59,389 bases of DNA. Source: Oscillospiraceae bacterium. GTDB taxonomy: Bacteria > Bacillota > Clostridia > Oscillospirales > Ruminococcaceae. The stretch covers positions 1 through 59,389 of the forward strand of contig CAAGJO010000002.1 in the NCBI GenBank assembly GCA_900770285.1, written 5' to 3'. This document shows, piece after piece, positions 6,712 through 16,769 of this stretch. A model generated the notes under the pieces. That model was not told the DNA's origin and searched no databases. It was given only the letters and a program-made list of their open reading frames with translations. Made by a program: the position numbers and the translations under genes. The first letter of the stretch is position 1; every line of letters begins with the position of its first letter.

Positions 6712-8925
6712 ATGCCTGTTTTTGTTAATGAGCAAGACTTGTCCTTTAAGCTTAGAGCCAAGGATACTGATTATATGATGAAGGTCGTTGATGAGGGCTA
6801 TCTTGCACATATTTATTATGGTCCAAAGCTTCCTGATGAAAACCTTGAGTATTTGCTGAGGTTCGATGAAAGTCCTTTTACTCCATCAACAAATAATCGT
6901 GATAAGGCAAGCTTTATGGATACTCTACCTTTTGAATATCCTTGCTTTGGTATAGGAGATTATCGTGCTCCAGCATTGAAAATACTTGATGAACAAGGTA
7001 TGTCTTCCTGTGATTTGAGATATAAGAGTTTTAAGACGTATAGCGGAAAACCAAAGCTTGAGGGACTTCCTTCCACATTTGCAACAGAGCAGTCACCTTG
7101 TGATACTTTGGAAATATTGCTAGAAGACAAACATGCAGGACTTGAGGTTACACTTATATATTCAGCATTTGAAAAACTTGATGCCATAACACGTTCCGTA
7201 AAAATCAGAAATGTTGGAACAGCACCATGCAATTTGTCAAGAGTTCTTTCAGCCTGTGTTGATTTTGACAGCGATAAGTATGATATGATTACTTTGAACG
7301 GTTCCTGGGCAAGAGAACGACATATAGTAAGAAGTCAGCTGCATCATGGAAAACAAAAGGTCGATTCAATTCGAGGCGAATCTTCACATCAGAATAATCC
7401 TTTCGCAGCTCTTTGTCAGCGTAATGCTGATGAAGATTACGGTGAAGTTTATGGATTCAACTTTGTTTATTCGGGAAATTTTCTTGCACAGGCTGAGGTT
7501 ACACAGCATAGGAAAGTCAGATTCCTTATGGGTATAAATACTTGTGATTTCTGCTGGTATTTAACTCCCGGCGAAGTTTTTACCGCTCCTGAGGTTGTCA
7601 TGGTTCATTCTGATTCCGGCATAGGAAAAATGTCAAGAACATTCCATGACCTTTACAGAAACAATCTTATAAGAGGTAAGTGGAAAGATAAAAAACGCCC
7701 GGTTTTGATAAATAACTGGGAAGCAACTTATTTTGATTTTGATACTGATAAACTTTTGGCTATAGCAAAAGAGGCTTCACAACTCGGTATTGAAATGCTG
7801 GTTATGGATGACGGCTGGTTTGGCCACAGAAATTCGGATAATTCATCATTGGGCGATTGGATAGTCAATGAAAATAAGATTAAAGGCGGACTAAAATATC
7901 TGGTTGATGAAGTCAATAAATTGGGAATGAAGTTTGGTATCTGGTTTGAGCCGGAAATGGTTTCACCAGATTCAAAGCTTTATGCTGAACATCCTGATTG
8001 GGCTATTCAGGTTGCAGGAAGAGATTTAACTCTTTGCCGTGAACAGTATGTTCTTGATTTTTCAAGAAAAGAAGTCAGAGATTATGTTTATGATATGATG
8101 AGGAAAGTTCTTGATTCTGCAAATATTGAGTATATTAAATGGGATATGAACCGTCAGCTTACTGAGGTTGGTTCAAATGCACTTCCTCCTCAACGTCAGC
8201 GTGAGCTCTGGCATAGATATGTTCTTGGTGTCTATGAAGTAATGGATAGGCTGACTACAGATTATCCTGATATTCTTTTGGAAAACTGTTCAGGTGGCGG
8301 CGCAAGATTTGACGCAGGCATGCTGTACTATTCACCTCAGATTTGGTGTTCTGATGATACTGATGCTATTGAAAGGCTTAAAATTCAGCATGGTACATCT
8401 CTTTGTTATCCGTGTTCAGCAATGGGTGCACATGTATCCGATTGCCCGAATCATACAGTTGGCAGGGTAACACCATTTAAAACACGAGGACGTGTTGCAA
8501 TGGTCGGAACTTTTGGATATGAACTTGATGTTACAAAAATTCCTCAGGAAGACAGGGATATGATTCCTAAGCAGATTGAGGAATATAATAAATATAATGA
8601 CCTTGTTAGACTTGGCGATCAGTTCAGAATCGGAAATACTTTTGAAGACAATACATGGGATGCTTGGACATTTGTTTCGAAGGATAAAAGCGAGTGTATT
8701 TTTCAGTATGTTCAGGTGATAGCTAAGCCAAATGAGCGTTCTAAACGAGTAAAGCTTAAAGGCCTTGATCCCAATGCATTTTATTATGAGGAAAGAGATC
8801 CGTCACATAAGATAAGCGGGGAAGCTCTTATGAGCGCCGGAATAAATGTTGCAAAGATTTGGAACGCCGATGATATGTGGGGAGACTTCACCACAAAACT
8901 ATATCATTTCATAAAATGTGAATAA
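6712..8925 (+). CDS. Alpha-galactosidase, glycoside hydrolase family 36
   Basis: A 737-residue cytoplasmic GH36 enzyme (no signal peptide) hydrolysing alpha-1,6-galactosides such as melibiose, raffinose and stachyose. An N-terminal beta-supersandwich (about 1-320) precedes the TIM barrel. Active-site segments: MLVMDDGWFG, FGIWFEPEMVSPDS, YIKWDMNRQ with nucleophile D478, ENCSGGGARFD, and WCSDDTDAIERLKIQ with acid/base D548. These two numbers equal those reported for Geobacillus AgaA. Length is typical (about 730). SD GAAAGGAGTG precedes the ATG. No sugar transporter or regulator is adjacent, so uptake must be encoded elsewhere. A terminator follows at 8942. Confidence 0.95.
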   Translation: MPVFVNEQDLSFKLRAKDTDYMMKVVDEGYLAHIYYGPKLPDENLEYLLRFDESPFTPSTNNRDKASFMDTLPFEYPCFGIGDYRAPALKILDEQGMSSCDLRYKSFKTYSGKPKLEGLPSTFATEQSPCDTLEILLEDKHAGLEVTLIYSAFEKLDAITRSVKIRNVGTAPCNLSRVLSACVDFDSDKYDMITLNGSWARERHIVRSQLHHGKQKVDSIRGESSHQNNPFAALCQRNADEDYGEVYGFNFVYSGNFLAQAEVTQHRKVRFLMGINTCDFCWYLTPGEVFTAPEVVMVHSDSGIGKMSRTFHDLYRNNLIRGKWKDKKRPVLINNWEATYFDFDTDKLLAIAKEASQLGIEMLVMDDGWFGHRNSDNSSLGDWIVNENKIKGGLKYLVDEVNKLGMKFGIWFEPEMVSPDSKLYAEHPDWAIQVAGRDLTLCREQYVLDFSRKEVRDYVYDMMRKVLDSANIEYIKWDMNRQLTEVGSNALPPQRQRELWHRYVLGVYEVMDRLTTDYPDILLENCSGGGARFDAGMLYYSPQIWCSDDTDAIERLKIQHGTSLCYPCSAMGAHVSDCPNHTVGRVTPFKTRGRVAMVGTFGYELDVTKIPQEDRDMIPKQIEEYNKYNDLVRLGDQFRIGNTFEDNTWDAWTFVSKDKSECIFQYVQVIAKPNERSKRVKLKGLDPNAFYYEERDPSHKISGEALMSAGINVAKIWNADDMWGDFTTKLYHFIKCE

Positions 8926-8941
8926 TAATTTGTAATGCAAT

Positions 8942-8979
8942 GAGGCATTGATTCTACAAGGGGATCAGTGTCTCTTTTT
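8942..8979 (+). terminator. Rho-independent terminator of the alpha-galactosidase gene
   Basis: Arms GAGGCATTGAT (8942-8952) and ATCAGTGTCTC (8964-8974) form an 11-bp stem with two G-U pairs, followed directly by TTTTT. Confidence 0.75.
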
Positions 8980-9227
8980 GTTCATAAAAAGTTTAAAAAT
9001 AAATATTGCAAGATTGCTTATTAAAACTTGCAATTTATATGCAGATATGGTATAATAAATCCACGGAATTTTAGGGTTATTGAATATTTGCTTAATAAAT
9101 TATTAAAAACAGCGAATTTTAGAGCTTAAAATCTTGCATTTATTTTATTGAATTTTCATATAATCAACGTTTTATTATTACATAAAGTAAATAATATATA
9201 ATTACTATAAATGAAAGGATGATTTGA
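8980..9227 (+). other. gltB leader region
   Basis: About 250 bases between the galactosidase terminator and gltB. It holds one good promoter (9028-9056) and about 165 bases of very AT-rich leader with no T-box, riboswitch core or small gene that I can recognise. A short inverted repeat ATTTTA-GAGCT-TAAAAT sits at about 9115-9131. Confidence 0.5.
9028..9056 (+). promoter_or_regulatory. Promoter of gltB-gltD
   Basis: -35 TTGCAA (9028-9033), 17-base spacer, -10 TATAAT (9051-9056). Confidence 0.6.
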
Positions 9228-12200
9228 ATGGAACAGGGCTTTAAAGTTGAAAAAGGTCTGTATTCTCCAAAATTTGAGCACGATAACTGCGGTATAGGAG
9301 CGGTTGTCAATATTAAGGGTGTTAAAAGCCACAGCACAGTTGAGAATGCTTTGACTATAGTTGAAACCTTAGAGCATAGAGCAGGTAAGGACGCTGAAGG
9401 TAAGACAGGTGACGGCGTTGGTATTTTGCTTCAGATTTCCCATAAGTTTTTCAAAAAGGTTGCAAAGCGTGACCTGGGAATTACCTTAAATAGTGAGAGG
9501 GACTATGCTGTTGGTATGTTCTTCTTCCCACAGGAAGAGCTTCCTCGTAATCAGGCAATGAAAATGTTTGAAATTATTGCTAAAAAAGAGGGTCTTGATG
9601 TTCTTGGCTGGAGAAAAGTTCCGTCACATCCTGAGGTTTTGGGACATAGAGCTGTAGAGTGTATGCCGTATATTATGCAATGCTTTATAAAGCGTCCAAA
9701 CGGCGTTTCAAAAGGTATTGAATTTGATAGAAAATTGTATGTTGCAAGACGTGTGTTTGAGCAAAGTAATGAGGATACATATGTGGTATCCCTTTCAAGC
9801 AGAACAATTGTTTATAAAGGAATGTTCCTTGTCGGCGATTTGAGAAAATTCTTTTCAGATTTGCAGGATGAAGACTATGAGTCTGCTATTGCTATGGTAC
9901 ACTCTAGATTTTCGACCAATACAAATCCTAGCTGGCAGCGAGCTCATCCAAACCGTATGATAGTTCATAATGGTGAAATCAATACAATTCGCGGCAATGC
10001 GGATAAAATGCTTGCCCGTGAAGAAACAATGATGACAGAGCACTTTAAAGGAGATTTGGATAAGCTTATTCCTGTTGTTAATACTGAAGGTTCTGACTCA
10101 GCAATGCTGGATAACACTCTTGAATTTTTGGTTATGAGCGGAATGGATTTGCCTTTAGCTGTTATGATTACAATTCCTGAGCCTTGGGATAATAATGAAA
10201 CTATGACTCAGGCAAAGAAGGATTTCTATCAGTATTATGCTACAATGATGGAACCATGGGATGGTCCTGCGTCTATTTTGTTCTCAGACGGCGATGTTAT
10301 GGGTGCAGTTCTTGACAGAAACGGACTTCGTCCTTCAAGATACTATATTACTGATGACGGAAATCTCATCCTTTCCTCTGAGGTTGGCGCATTGCCAATT
10401 GATCCTTCTAAGATTGTGGTTAAGGAAAGACTTCGCCCCGGAAAAATGCTTTTGGTTGATACTGTTGCAGGTAAACTTATTGATGATGATACATTAAAAG
10501 AGTATTATGCATCAAAGCAGCCATATGGTGAATGGCTCGACAGTAACCTTGTAAATCTTAAAGATTTGAAAATTCCTAATATGAAAGTTATGGAACATTC
10601 ATATGAGGATAGACAAAAACTTCAGAAAGCCTTTGGTTATACATATGAAGATGTTATGACTTCTATTTTGCCTATGGCCAAGACCGGCAGCGAATCTATA
10701 GCAGCTATGGGTACAGATAGTCCTTTGGCAGTTCTTTCAAAAGAACCGCAGCCTTTGTTTAATTACTTTAAGCAGCTTTTTGCACAGGTTACAAATCCGC
10801 CGATAGATGCAATAAGAGAAGAAATTGTAACTTCAACAACTGTTTATATTGGTGCTGAAGGCAATATTCTTGAAGAAAAAGCTGATAACTGTAAGGTTAT
10901 TAAGGTTAAGAACCCAATTCTTACATCAACAGATATTCTTAAAATTAAGAATATGCATATTCCTGGTTTTAAGGTAGCTGTGCTTCCTATTCTTTATTAT
11001 AAAAACACAAAGCTGAAAAAAGCTGTAGATAGGCTTTTCATTGAAGCTGATAAGGCAATCAGCGAGGGGGCTAATATTCTTATTCTGTCTGACAGAGGCG
11101 TAGACGAATATCATCTTGCTATCCCTTCACTTCTTGCTGTATCTGCATTGCATCAGCATTTGGTTGTTACAAAGAAAAGAACATCGCTGGCAATTATTCT
11201 CGAAAGCGGTGAACCTCGTGAGGTGCATCATTTTGCAACATTGCTTGGATATGGTGCCAGTGCAATCAACCCATATCTTGCTCAGGAAACAATCCATGAG
11301 CTTATTGAAGATGACCTTTTGAATAAGGATTACTATGCGGCTGTTAACGACTATAACTCAGCTGTACTTCATGGTATAGTTAAGATTGCGTCAAAAATGG
11401 GAATTTCTACAATTCAGTCTTATCAGGGTTCCCAAATCTTTGAAGCTATCGGTATCAGTAAAGAGGTTATTGATGAATACTTTACAAATACAGTGAGCCG
11501 AATTGGCGGAATTACTCTAAAAGATATTGAAAAGAATGTTGACAGACTTCATACATCTGCTTTTGACCCATTGGGACTTGGCACAACTCTTGCGTTGGAC
11601 AGCCGTGGAAGCCATAAGTTCAGAAGCGGACAGGAAGAGCATTTGTATAATCCACAGACGATATATCTTCTTCAGCAGGCATCAAGAACAGGTGATTACG
11701 AAACTTATAAAAAATATTCTCACTTGATTTCTGAAGAGCTTGATCCTGTAAATATCAGAGGACTTATGGACTTCAATTATCCTGAAAAAGGAATCCCGAT
11801 TGATGAGGTTGAACCTGTGGAATCTATTGTAAAGAGATTTAAAACAGGCGCTATGTCATATGGTTCAATTTCTCAGGAGGCCCATGAAACTCTTGCCATT
11901 GCAATGAACAGACTTCATGGTAAGTCAAACTCTGGTGAAGGCGGAGAAAGTCTTGAAAGATTGCTTACAAAGGGTGAAGAAGTTAATAAATGTTCAGCAA
12001 TCAAGCAGGTAGCATCAGGTCGTTTTGGCGTTACATCTAAATATCTTACATCTGCTGATGAAATTCAGATAAAAATGGCACAGGGTGCAAAGCCAGGTGA
12101 AGGCGGACACCTTCCGGGCAAAAAGGTTTATCCATGGGTTGCAAAGACACGTCATTCTACACCCGGTGTGTCACTTATTTCACCGCCTCCTCATCATGAT

Positions 12201-13769
12201 ATTTACTCTATCGAGGACTTGGCACAGCTGATTTATGACCTTAAGAATGCAAACAAAGATGCAAGAATTTCTGTAAAACTTGTTTCTGAATCAGGAGTAG
12301 GTACTGTCGCTGCAGGTGTTGCAAAAGCAGGTGCAGAGGTTATCCTCATTTCTGGATATGACGGTGGTACAGGTGCTGCTCCGAGAAACTCAATTTATAA
12401 TGCAGGACTTCCTTGGGAACTTGGTGTTACAGAGGCTCATCAGACTCTTATTATGAACGACTTGAGAAATAGAGTAATCCTGGAAACAGACGGTAAGCTT
12501 ATGACCGGACGTGACGTTCTTGTTGCAGCAATTTTAGGAGCAGAAGAATATGGATTTGCAACAGCTCCGCTTATAACTTTGGGTTGTGCAATGATGAGAG
12601 TATGTAATCTTGATACATGTCCGTTTGGTGTTGCAACACAGAATCCTGAGCTTAGAAAGAGATTTGCAGGTAAACCTGAGTATGTAATGAACTTTATGCT
12701 TTTTGTTGCTCAGGAGCTGCGTGAATATATGGCTAAACTTGGTGTCAGAACAGTTGATGAACTTATAGGAAGAATTGACCTTATTAAACCAAAGGATAAT
12801 CTTGACGGAAGAAAAGCTGAGGTTGACCTTTCAAATATTATCAATCCTGATTATGTATCTCAGAGCGTTGAATATAATAAAAAGAATAAGTATGACTTTA
12901 AGCTTTCCCAAACTCTTGATGAAAAGGTTCTTCTTAAGGAATTCAAATCTGCATTGGAAAAGGGCACAAAGAAAACCATTAAAGTCAATGTTAAGAATAC
13001 AGACCGAACATTTGGTACAATCCTCGGTTCGGAAATTACAAAGAGATATTATAATACCCTTAAAGATGATACATTTAAGATTATTTGTAACGGTTCAGGC
13101 GGACAGAGCTTTGGTTCATTCATTCCAAATGGTCTGACTCTTGAACTTGTGGGCGACAGCAACGATTACTTTGGAAAAGGACTTTCGGGCGGTAAACTTA
13201 TTGTTTATCCTCCAAAGGAATCTAAGTTTAAACCGGAAGAGAATATTATTATAGGTAACGTTGCTCTTTATGGTGCAACAAGCGGTAAGGCATTTATAAA
13301 CGGTGTGGCTGGCGAGCGTTTCTGCGTAAGAAACTCAGGAGCTGTTGCAGTTGTTGAAGGTGTCGGTGACCACGGATGTGAATATATGACAGGCGGTAGG
13401 GTAGTTGTAATTGGAAAAACAGGCAAAAACTTTGCGGCTGGTATGTCTGGCGGTGTAGCTTATGTTCTTGATGAACACAGGGATCTTTATACAAAGGTCA
13501 ATAAAGAAATGGTACAGCTTTCAGAAGTAACCGAAAAGTATGATATCATTGAACTCAAGCAGCTTATTGAAGAGCATGTTAAAGCAACAGGTTCTAAAAA
13601 CGGTAAGAATATATTGGAAAACTTTGACGAATATTTGCCTAAGTTCAAGAAGATTATACCTCATGACTATAAGAAAATGGTATCTGCAATTGCCTCAAAC
13701 GAAGAAAAGGGCATGACAAGTGATCAGGCTCAGATTGAAGCATTTTATCAGATCGTAGGTAATAAGTAG
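9228..13769 (+). CDS. gltB: Glutamate synthase (NADPH) large subunit
   Basis: A 1513-residue alpha subunit of GOGAT. It transfers the amide N of glutamine to 2-oxoglutarate, giving two glutamates; with glutamine synthetase it assimilates ammonia. Domains: a class-II glutaminase whose nucleophile C21 (HDN-CGIG) is exposed by removal of a 20-residue propeptide; a central domain (about 480-780); an FMN/2-oxoglutarate barrel (about 840-1210) with GEGGESLERLLTKGE, PGEGGHLPG and SGYDGGTGAAPRNS; the 3Fe-4S cluster C1120, C1126, C1131 in GCAMMRVCNLDTCPFG; and a C-terminal GXGXG beta-helix (about 1270-1440). Length is as expected. gltD starts 12 bases downstream. Confidence 0.98.
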   Translation: MEQGFKVEKGLYSPKFEHDNCGIGAVVNIKGVKSHSTVENALTIVETLEHRAGKDAEGKTGDGVGILLQISHKFFKKVAKRDLGITLNSERDYAVGMFFFPQEELPRNQAMKMFEIIAKKEGLDVLGWRKVPSHPEVLGHRAVECMPYIMQCFIKRPNGVSKGIEFDRKLYVARRVFEQSNEDTYVVSLSSRTIVYKGMFLVGDLRKFFSDLQDEDYESAIAMVHSRFSTNTNPSWQRAHPNRMIVHNGEINTIRGNADKMLAREETMMTEHFKGDLDKLIPVVNTEGSDSAMLDNTLEFLVMSGMDLPLAVMITIPEPWDNNETMTQAKKDFYQYYATMMEPWDGPASILFSDGDVMGAVLDRNGLRPSRYYITDDGNLILSSEVGALPIDPSKIVVKERLRPGKMLLVDTVAGKLIDDDTLKEYYASKQPYGEWLDSNLVNLKDLKIPNMKVMEHSYEDRQKLQKAFGYTYEDVMTSILPMAKTGSESIAAMGTDSPLAVLSKEPQPLFNYFKQLFAQVTNPPIDAIREEIVTSTTVYIGAEGNILEEKADNCKVIKVKNPILTSTDILKIKNMHIPGFKVAVLPILYYKNTKLKKAVDRLFIEADKAISEGANILILSDRGVDEYHLAIPSLLAVSALHQHLVVTKKRTSLAIILESGEPREVHHFATLLGYGASAINPYLAQETIHELIEDDLLNKDYYAAVNDYNSAVLHGIVKIASKMGISTIQSYQGSQIFEAIGISKEVIDEYFTNTVSRIGGITLKDIEKNVDRLHTSAFDPLGLGTTLALDSRGSHKFRSGQEEHLYNPQTIYLLQQASRTGDYETYKKYSHLISEELDPVNIRGLMDFNYPEKGIPIDEVEPVESIVKRFKTGAMSYGSISQEAHETLAIAMNRLHGKSNSGEGGESLERLLTKGEEVNKCSAIKQVASGRFGVTSKYLTSADEIQIKMAQGAKPGEGGHLPGKKVYPWVAKTRHSTPGVSLISPPPHHDIYSIEDLAQLIYDLKNANKDARISVKLVSESGVGTVAAGVAKAGAEVILISGYDGGTGAAPRNSIYNAGLPWELGVTEAHQTLIMNDLRNRVILETDGKLMTGRDVLVAAILGAEEYGFATAPLITLGCAMMRVCNLDTCPFGVATQNPELRKRFAGKPEYVMNFMLFVAQELREYMAKLGVRTVDELIGRIDLIKPKDNLDGRKAEVDLSNIINPDYVSQSVEYNKKNKYDFKLSQTLDEKVLLKEFKSALEKGTKKTIKVNVKNTDRTFGTILGSEITKRYYNTLKDDTFKIICNGSGGQSFGSFIPNGLTLELVGDSNDYFGKGLSGGKLIVYPPKESKFKPEENIIIGNVALYGATSGKAFINGVAGERFCVRNSGAVAVVEGVGDHGCEYMTGGRVVVIGKTGKNFAAGMSGGVAYVLDEHRDLYTKVNKEMVQLSEVTEKYDIIELKQLIEEHVKATGSKNGKNILENFDEYLPKFKKIIPHDYKKMVSAIASNEEKGMTSDQAQIEAFYQIVGNK

Positions 13770-13781
13770 GAGGGGATAGAA

Positions 13782-15266
13782 ATGGGAAAGTCAACAGGAT
13801 TTTTAGATTATGAACGTGAAGATGCCGAGGCCATATCGGTTGAAGAACGTATAAAGAACTTCAATGAATTTCATATTCCTCTTTCTGTAGAGGAGCAGGA
13901 ACTTCAAGGTGCAAGGTGTATGGACTGTGGAGTACCATTCTGTCAGTCTGGTATGAAGATTGGCAATGCTTATTCAGGTTGTCCTCTTAATAACCTTATT
14001 CCTGAGTGGAATGATTTGATTTATCAGCATAACTGGGATCAGGCTTACTACAGACTGCATAAGACAAATAATTTTCCTGAATTTACTTCACGAGTTTGTC
14101 CTGCTCTTTGTGAAGCTGCTTGTACTTGTGGTGCAAACGGTGACGCAGTAGCAACAAAGGCTAATGAATTTGGTATTATTGAAAAAGCATATGAAAATGG
14201 TCTTTGTGAGCCAAAAATTCCGGAAATCAGAACAGGTAAAAAAATTGCAGTTATAGGTTCAGGTCCTTCAGGGCTTGCGGCAGCTGATCAGCTTAATCAG
14301 AGAGGTCATAGCGTTACAGTATTTGAACGTGAAGATCGTCCTGGCGGATTGCTCATGTATGGTATTCCTAATATGAAACTTGAAAAAGAAATTGTTTTCC
14401 GTAAGATTGATATTATGGAAAAAGAAGGAATCGAATTTAAATGCGGCGTTGATGTTGGTAAAGATGTTAAGGCTGCGGATCTGTTAAAGGAATTTGACAG
14501 AGTCATATTAACTTGCGGTGCGTCTAATCCAAGAGATATTAAAGTTAAGGGAAGAGATGCAAATGGCATATATTTTGCAGTTGATTTTCTTAAATCAACT
14601 ACAAAAGCATTGCTCAGCGGTGGATTGACAGACACAAATCATATTTCTGCAAAGGGCAAAAAGGTTATGGTCATCGGCGGCGGTGATACAGGTAATGACT
14701 GTGTTGGTACAAGTATAAGACATGGCTGTAAATCTATTATCCAGCTTGAAATGATGCCTAAATTACCTGATACAAGAGCAGAGGATAATCCATGGCCGCA
14801 GTGGCCAAGAGTTTGCAAGACAGACTATGGTCAGGAAGAAGCAATTGGTGTATTTGGCAGTGATCCTCGTGTATATCAGACTACTGTTAAGGAATTTGTT
14901 AAGGATAAAAAGGGAAATCTTAAGTCGGCTGTTTTGGTAAAGCTTAAACCAGAAAAAGATAAAAAAACAGGCAGAGTTATGATGAAAGAGGTCCCTGGCA
15001 GTGAATATTCAGTAGAGGTGGACCTTGTACTTATTGCTGCAGGATTTTTGGGTACTCAGGATTATATAGCCAAAGATTTTGGTGTAAAGCTTAATGGCAG
15101 GACAAATATTGATACTGCTGAAAATCATCATGATACCAATGTTCCGAATGTTTTTGCAGCAGGTGATGCAAGACGAGGACAGTCCTTGGTTGTATGGGCA
15201 ATACGAGAGGGCAGAGATGCTGCAAGAGAAGTTGACGAAAGTCTTATCGGTTATACAAATTTATAA
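13782..15266 (+). CDS. gltD: Glutamate synthase (NADPH) small subunit
   Basis: A 494-residue beta subunit that oxidises NAD(P)H on FAD and passes electrons through two 4Fe-4S clusters to GltB. N-terminal cysteine clusters: ARCMDCGVPFC, SGCPLNNLIPEW and CPALCEAACTCG. Then FAD-binding AVIGSGPSGLAAADQL with REDRPGGLLMYGIPNMKLEK, a second nucleotide-binding motif VMVIGGGDTGNDC, and AAGDARRGQSLVVWAIREGRDAAREVD at the end. It is co-transcribed with gltB (12-base gap, SD AGGAGGGG). A bidirectional terminator follows. Confidence 0.97.
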   Translation: MGKSTGFLDYEREDAEAISVEERIKNFNEFHIPLSVEEQELQGARCMDCGVPFCQSGMKIGNAYSGCPLNNLIPEWNDLIYQHNWDQAYYRLHKTNNFPEFTSRVCPALCEAACTCGANGDAVATKANEFGIIEKAYENGLCEPKIPEIRTGKKIAVIGSGPSGLAAADQLNQRGHSVTVFEREDRPGGLLMYGIPNMKLEKEIVFRKIDIMEKEGIEFKCGVDVGKDVKAADLLKEFDRVILTCGASNPRDIKVKGRDANGIYFAVDFLKSTTKALLSGGLTDTNHISAKGKKVMVIGGGDTGNDCVGTSIRHGCKSIIQLEMMPKLPDTRAEDNPWPQWPRVCKTDYGQEEAIGVFGSDPRVYQTTVKEFVKDKKGNLKSAVLVKLKPEKDKKTGRVMMKEVPGSEYSVEVDLVLIAAGFLGTQDYIAKDFGVKLNGRTNIDTAENHHDTNVPNVFAAGDARRGQSLVVWAIREGRDAAREVDESLIGYTNL

Positions 15267-15272
15267 TGGCAT

Positions 15273-15304
15273 AAAAAAATGGAGCTTAAATGCTCCATTT
15301 TTTT
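15273..15304. terminator. Bidirectional terminator between gltD and the deacetylase
   Basis: AAAAAAATGGAGC / GCTCCATTTTTTT with a 6-base loop (15286-15291). The A and T tracts flank a GGAGC core, so it serves convergent transcripts from both sides. Confidence 0.9.
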
Positions 15305-15308
15305 ATAT

Positions 15309-16328
15309 TTAATTGTTTATTTCGTGGTGAGCCACATATGATTTATCATCAATTCCCCGGAATACATATCCTTGCTTTTTATAAAATTGAATAATTTTTG
15401 GAAGAGATTTCACAGTTTCAGTTTTGTCAGCTGAATCATGGCAAAGCATAACAAGATCAGATTGACCGGCAAAACTAACAGCACTCTTATAAAGATACTT
15501 TGCTGTCGTGATTCCGCCCATTGCGTCGTTGTTGGCAGAATTCCAGTCATAATATTGATATCCATGCTTATGAATATCTTTTGTCAGGTATTTCATTATT
15601 CCTTTCTTGTATTGTGCTGAAATAGTGTTGGAACTTCCGCCTGGGAATCTGATATAATGAGGCACATATCCAATTTGTTCCTTGCATAGCTCTGCAATTT
15701 TATTAAGGTCTTTGTAGTAATTGTCCGCAGATGAATATACATATGAATAATCGTGGGAATAAGTGTGCATTCCTATGGTATGGTCTTTGTCATGTGCCAG
15801 TTTAATGTACTTTGAATTGTCTTTGTCAAATCCTGTTACAAAAAATGTTGCTTTAACATTGTATTTATCAAGTATGTCTAGTATTTTAGGCGTCAATTCA
15901 GAAGGTCCGTCGTCAAATGTCAGATATATGACCTTTTCACCGGTGAGCTGAGTTGTGCCGATTTTTGCTCCGTCAACTGTTAATGTATCGGAGCTGTCAT
16001 TGAATGTCTTTTCTGTTCTGTTTCTTTTAGTGACAATATTAATTGAAACATTGCTTTTAGTTGTTGATGCTATGGTTGAGTTATTTGTTGTTTTCCTTGT
16101 TGTATTTTTTGATGTAGTTTCAGTTTTTGAACTTTCACTGCTTTGTGTATCAATCATCAAATCTGATTTGTCAATATTTGCATTGGCATCAATTGCGTTT
16201 ACCGAACTTGAATCTATTGCAATCATTGAGTTAGTATTGTTTATATAGTGTGACATAACAGATACCGAAACAGTACCAAAAGCTGTTCCCATAGCAATGC
16301 CTGCAATTATTGGCACTATTTTTTTCAT
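15309..16328 (-). CDS. Membrane-anchored or secreted polysaccharide deacetylase (NodB domain, CE4)
   Basis: A 339-residue exported enzyme, likely removing N-acetyl groups from peptidoglycan or another cell-surface glycan. Layout: N-terminal hydrophobic signal/anchor MKKIVPIIAGIAMGTAFG (1-24); a Ser/Thr/Lys-rich low-complexity linker (about 45-105); and a NodB domain with motif 1 YLTFDDGP (D139, D140), motif 2 HTYSHDY (H188, H192), motif 3 IRFPGGSSN, motif 4 YYDWNSANND and motif 5 VMLCHDS. All metal and catalytic positions appear intact. ATG 16328 is chosen because GGAGGAAGCAAT immediately precedes it; the in-frame ATG 18 bases earlier lies before the SD. It has its own promoter (16362-16390). 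Confidence 0.92.
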   Translation of the reverse strand: MKKIVPIIAGIAMGTAFGTVSVSVMSHYINNTNSMIAIDSSSVNAIDANANIDKSDLMIDTQSSESSKTETTSKNTTRKTTNNSTIASTTKSNVSINIVTKRNRTEKTFNDSSDTLTVDGAKIGTTQLTGEKVIYLTFDDGPSELTPKILDILDKYNVKATFFVTGFDKDNSKYIKLAHDKDHTIGMHTYSHDYSYVYSSADNYYKDLNKIAELCKEQIGYVPHYIRFPGGSSNTISAQYKKGIMKYLTKDIHKHGYQYYDWNSANNDAMGGITTAKYLYKSAVSFAGQSDLVMLCHDSADKTETVKSLPKIIQFYKKQGYVFRGIDDKSYVAHHEINN

Positions 16329-16361
16329 ATTGCTTCCTCCGTGCACTATTAATATTTTATT

Positions 16362-16390
16362 ATTATATCATATTTGCAATTGAAAAGCAA
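16362..16390 (-). promoter_or_regulatory. Promoter of the polysaccharide deacetylase gene
   Basis: Minus-strand -35 TTGCTT (16385-16390), 17-base spacer, -10 TATAAT (16362-16367), about 35 bases from the start codon. Confidence 0.6.
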
Positions 16391-16430
16391 TGTTTTGACA
16401 GAGTTTTTTGTAAAATATTAGAGAATATAA

Positions 16431-16456
16431 GAAAAAGCCAGCTTTCGCTGACTTTT
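16431..16456 (-). terminator. Terminator of the PHP-TSCPD operon
   Basis: Read leftward, AAAAGTCAGC-GAAA-GCTGGCTTTTTC forms a 10-bp stem with a GAAA tetraloop, one G-U pair and a T run. It lies about 40 bases past the TSCPD gene stop. Confidence 0.8.
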
Positions 16457-16497
16457 AACCATATAGGGTGACGATAATCGGTTTAAAATATAATTTA

Positions 16498-16749
16498 TTA
16501 GCTGTTCTTTATTTGTAAAAGAGCTTCTGCTAGCTGTGCAGGGCATGAAGTTCCTTTACCATTGCAGTCAATGTTCTTGATTCTGCTGATTGCTTCGTCT
16601 ATGTTCATTCCTTTGATAAGTGCGGCAACGCCTTGAGTATTTCCGCTGCATCCGCCGATAAATTGAACATTGGTTATAGTACTTCCTTCGACCTGAACTA
16701 TTATCTCTCTTGAACAGATTCCATGAGTTCTATAATGTAAGGTTTTCAT
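16498..16749 (-). CDS. TSCPD-domain protein of unknown function
   Basis: An 83-residue protein of the small uncharacterised TSCPD family. It shows the conserved Cys pattern HGICSREI near the N-terminus, IGGCSGNTQGVAAL in the middle and the name-giving GTSCPAQLAEALL near the end. The four conserved cysteines suggest a metal site or disulfides (inference). The same domain ends some class-II ribonucleotide reductases, but here it is free-standing. It lies 20 bases behind the PHP phosphoesterase in one operon. SD AAAGGATAA precedes the ATG. Confidence 0.85.
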   Translation of the reverse strand: MKTLHYRTHGICSREIIVQVEGSTITNVQFIGGCSGNTQGVAALIKGMNIDEAISRIKNIDCNGKGTSCPAQLAEALLQIKNS

Positions 16750-16769
16750 TATTGTTATTATCCTTTCTT

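Noticed and set aside
9057..9227. T-box or other riboswitch in the gltB leader
   Set aside because: No T-box TGGNACCGCG-like sequence or stable multi-stem structure is visible in this very AT-rich leader.
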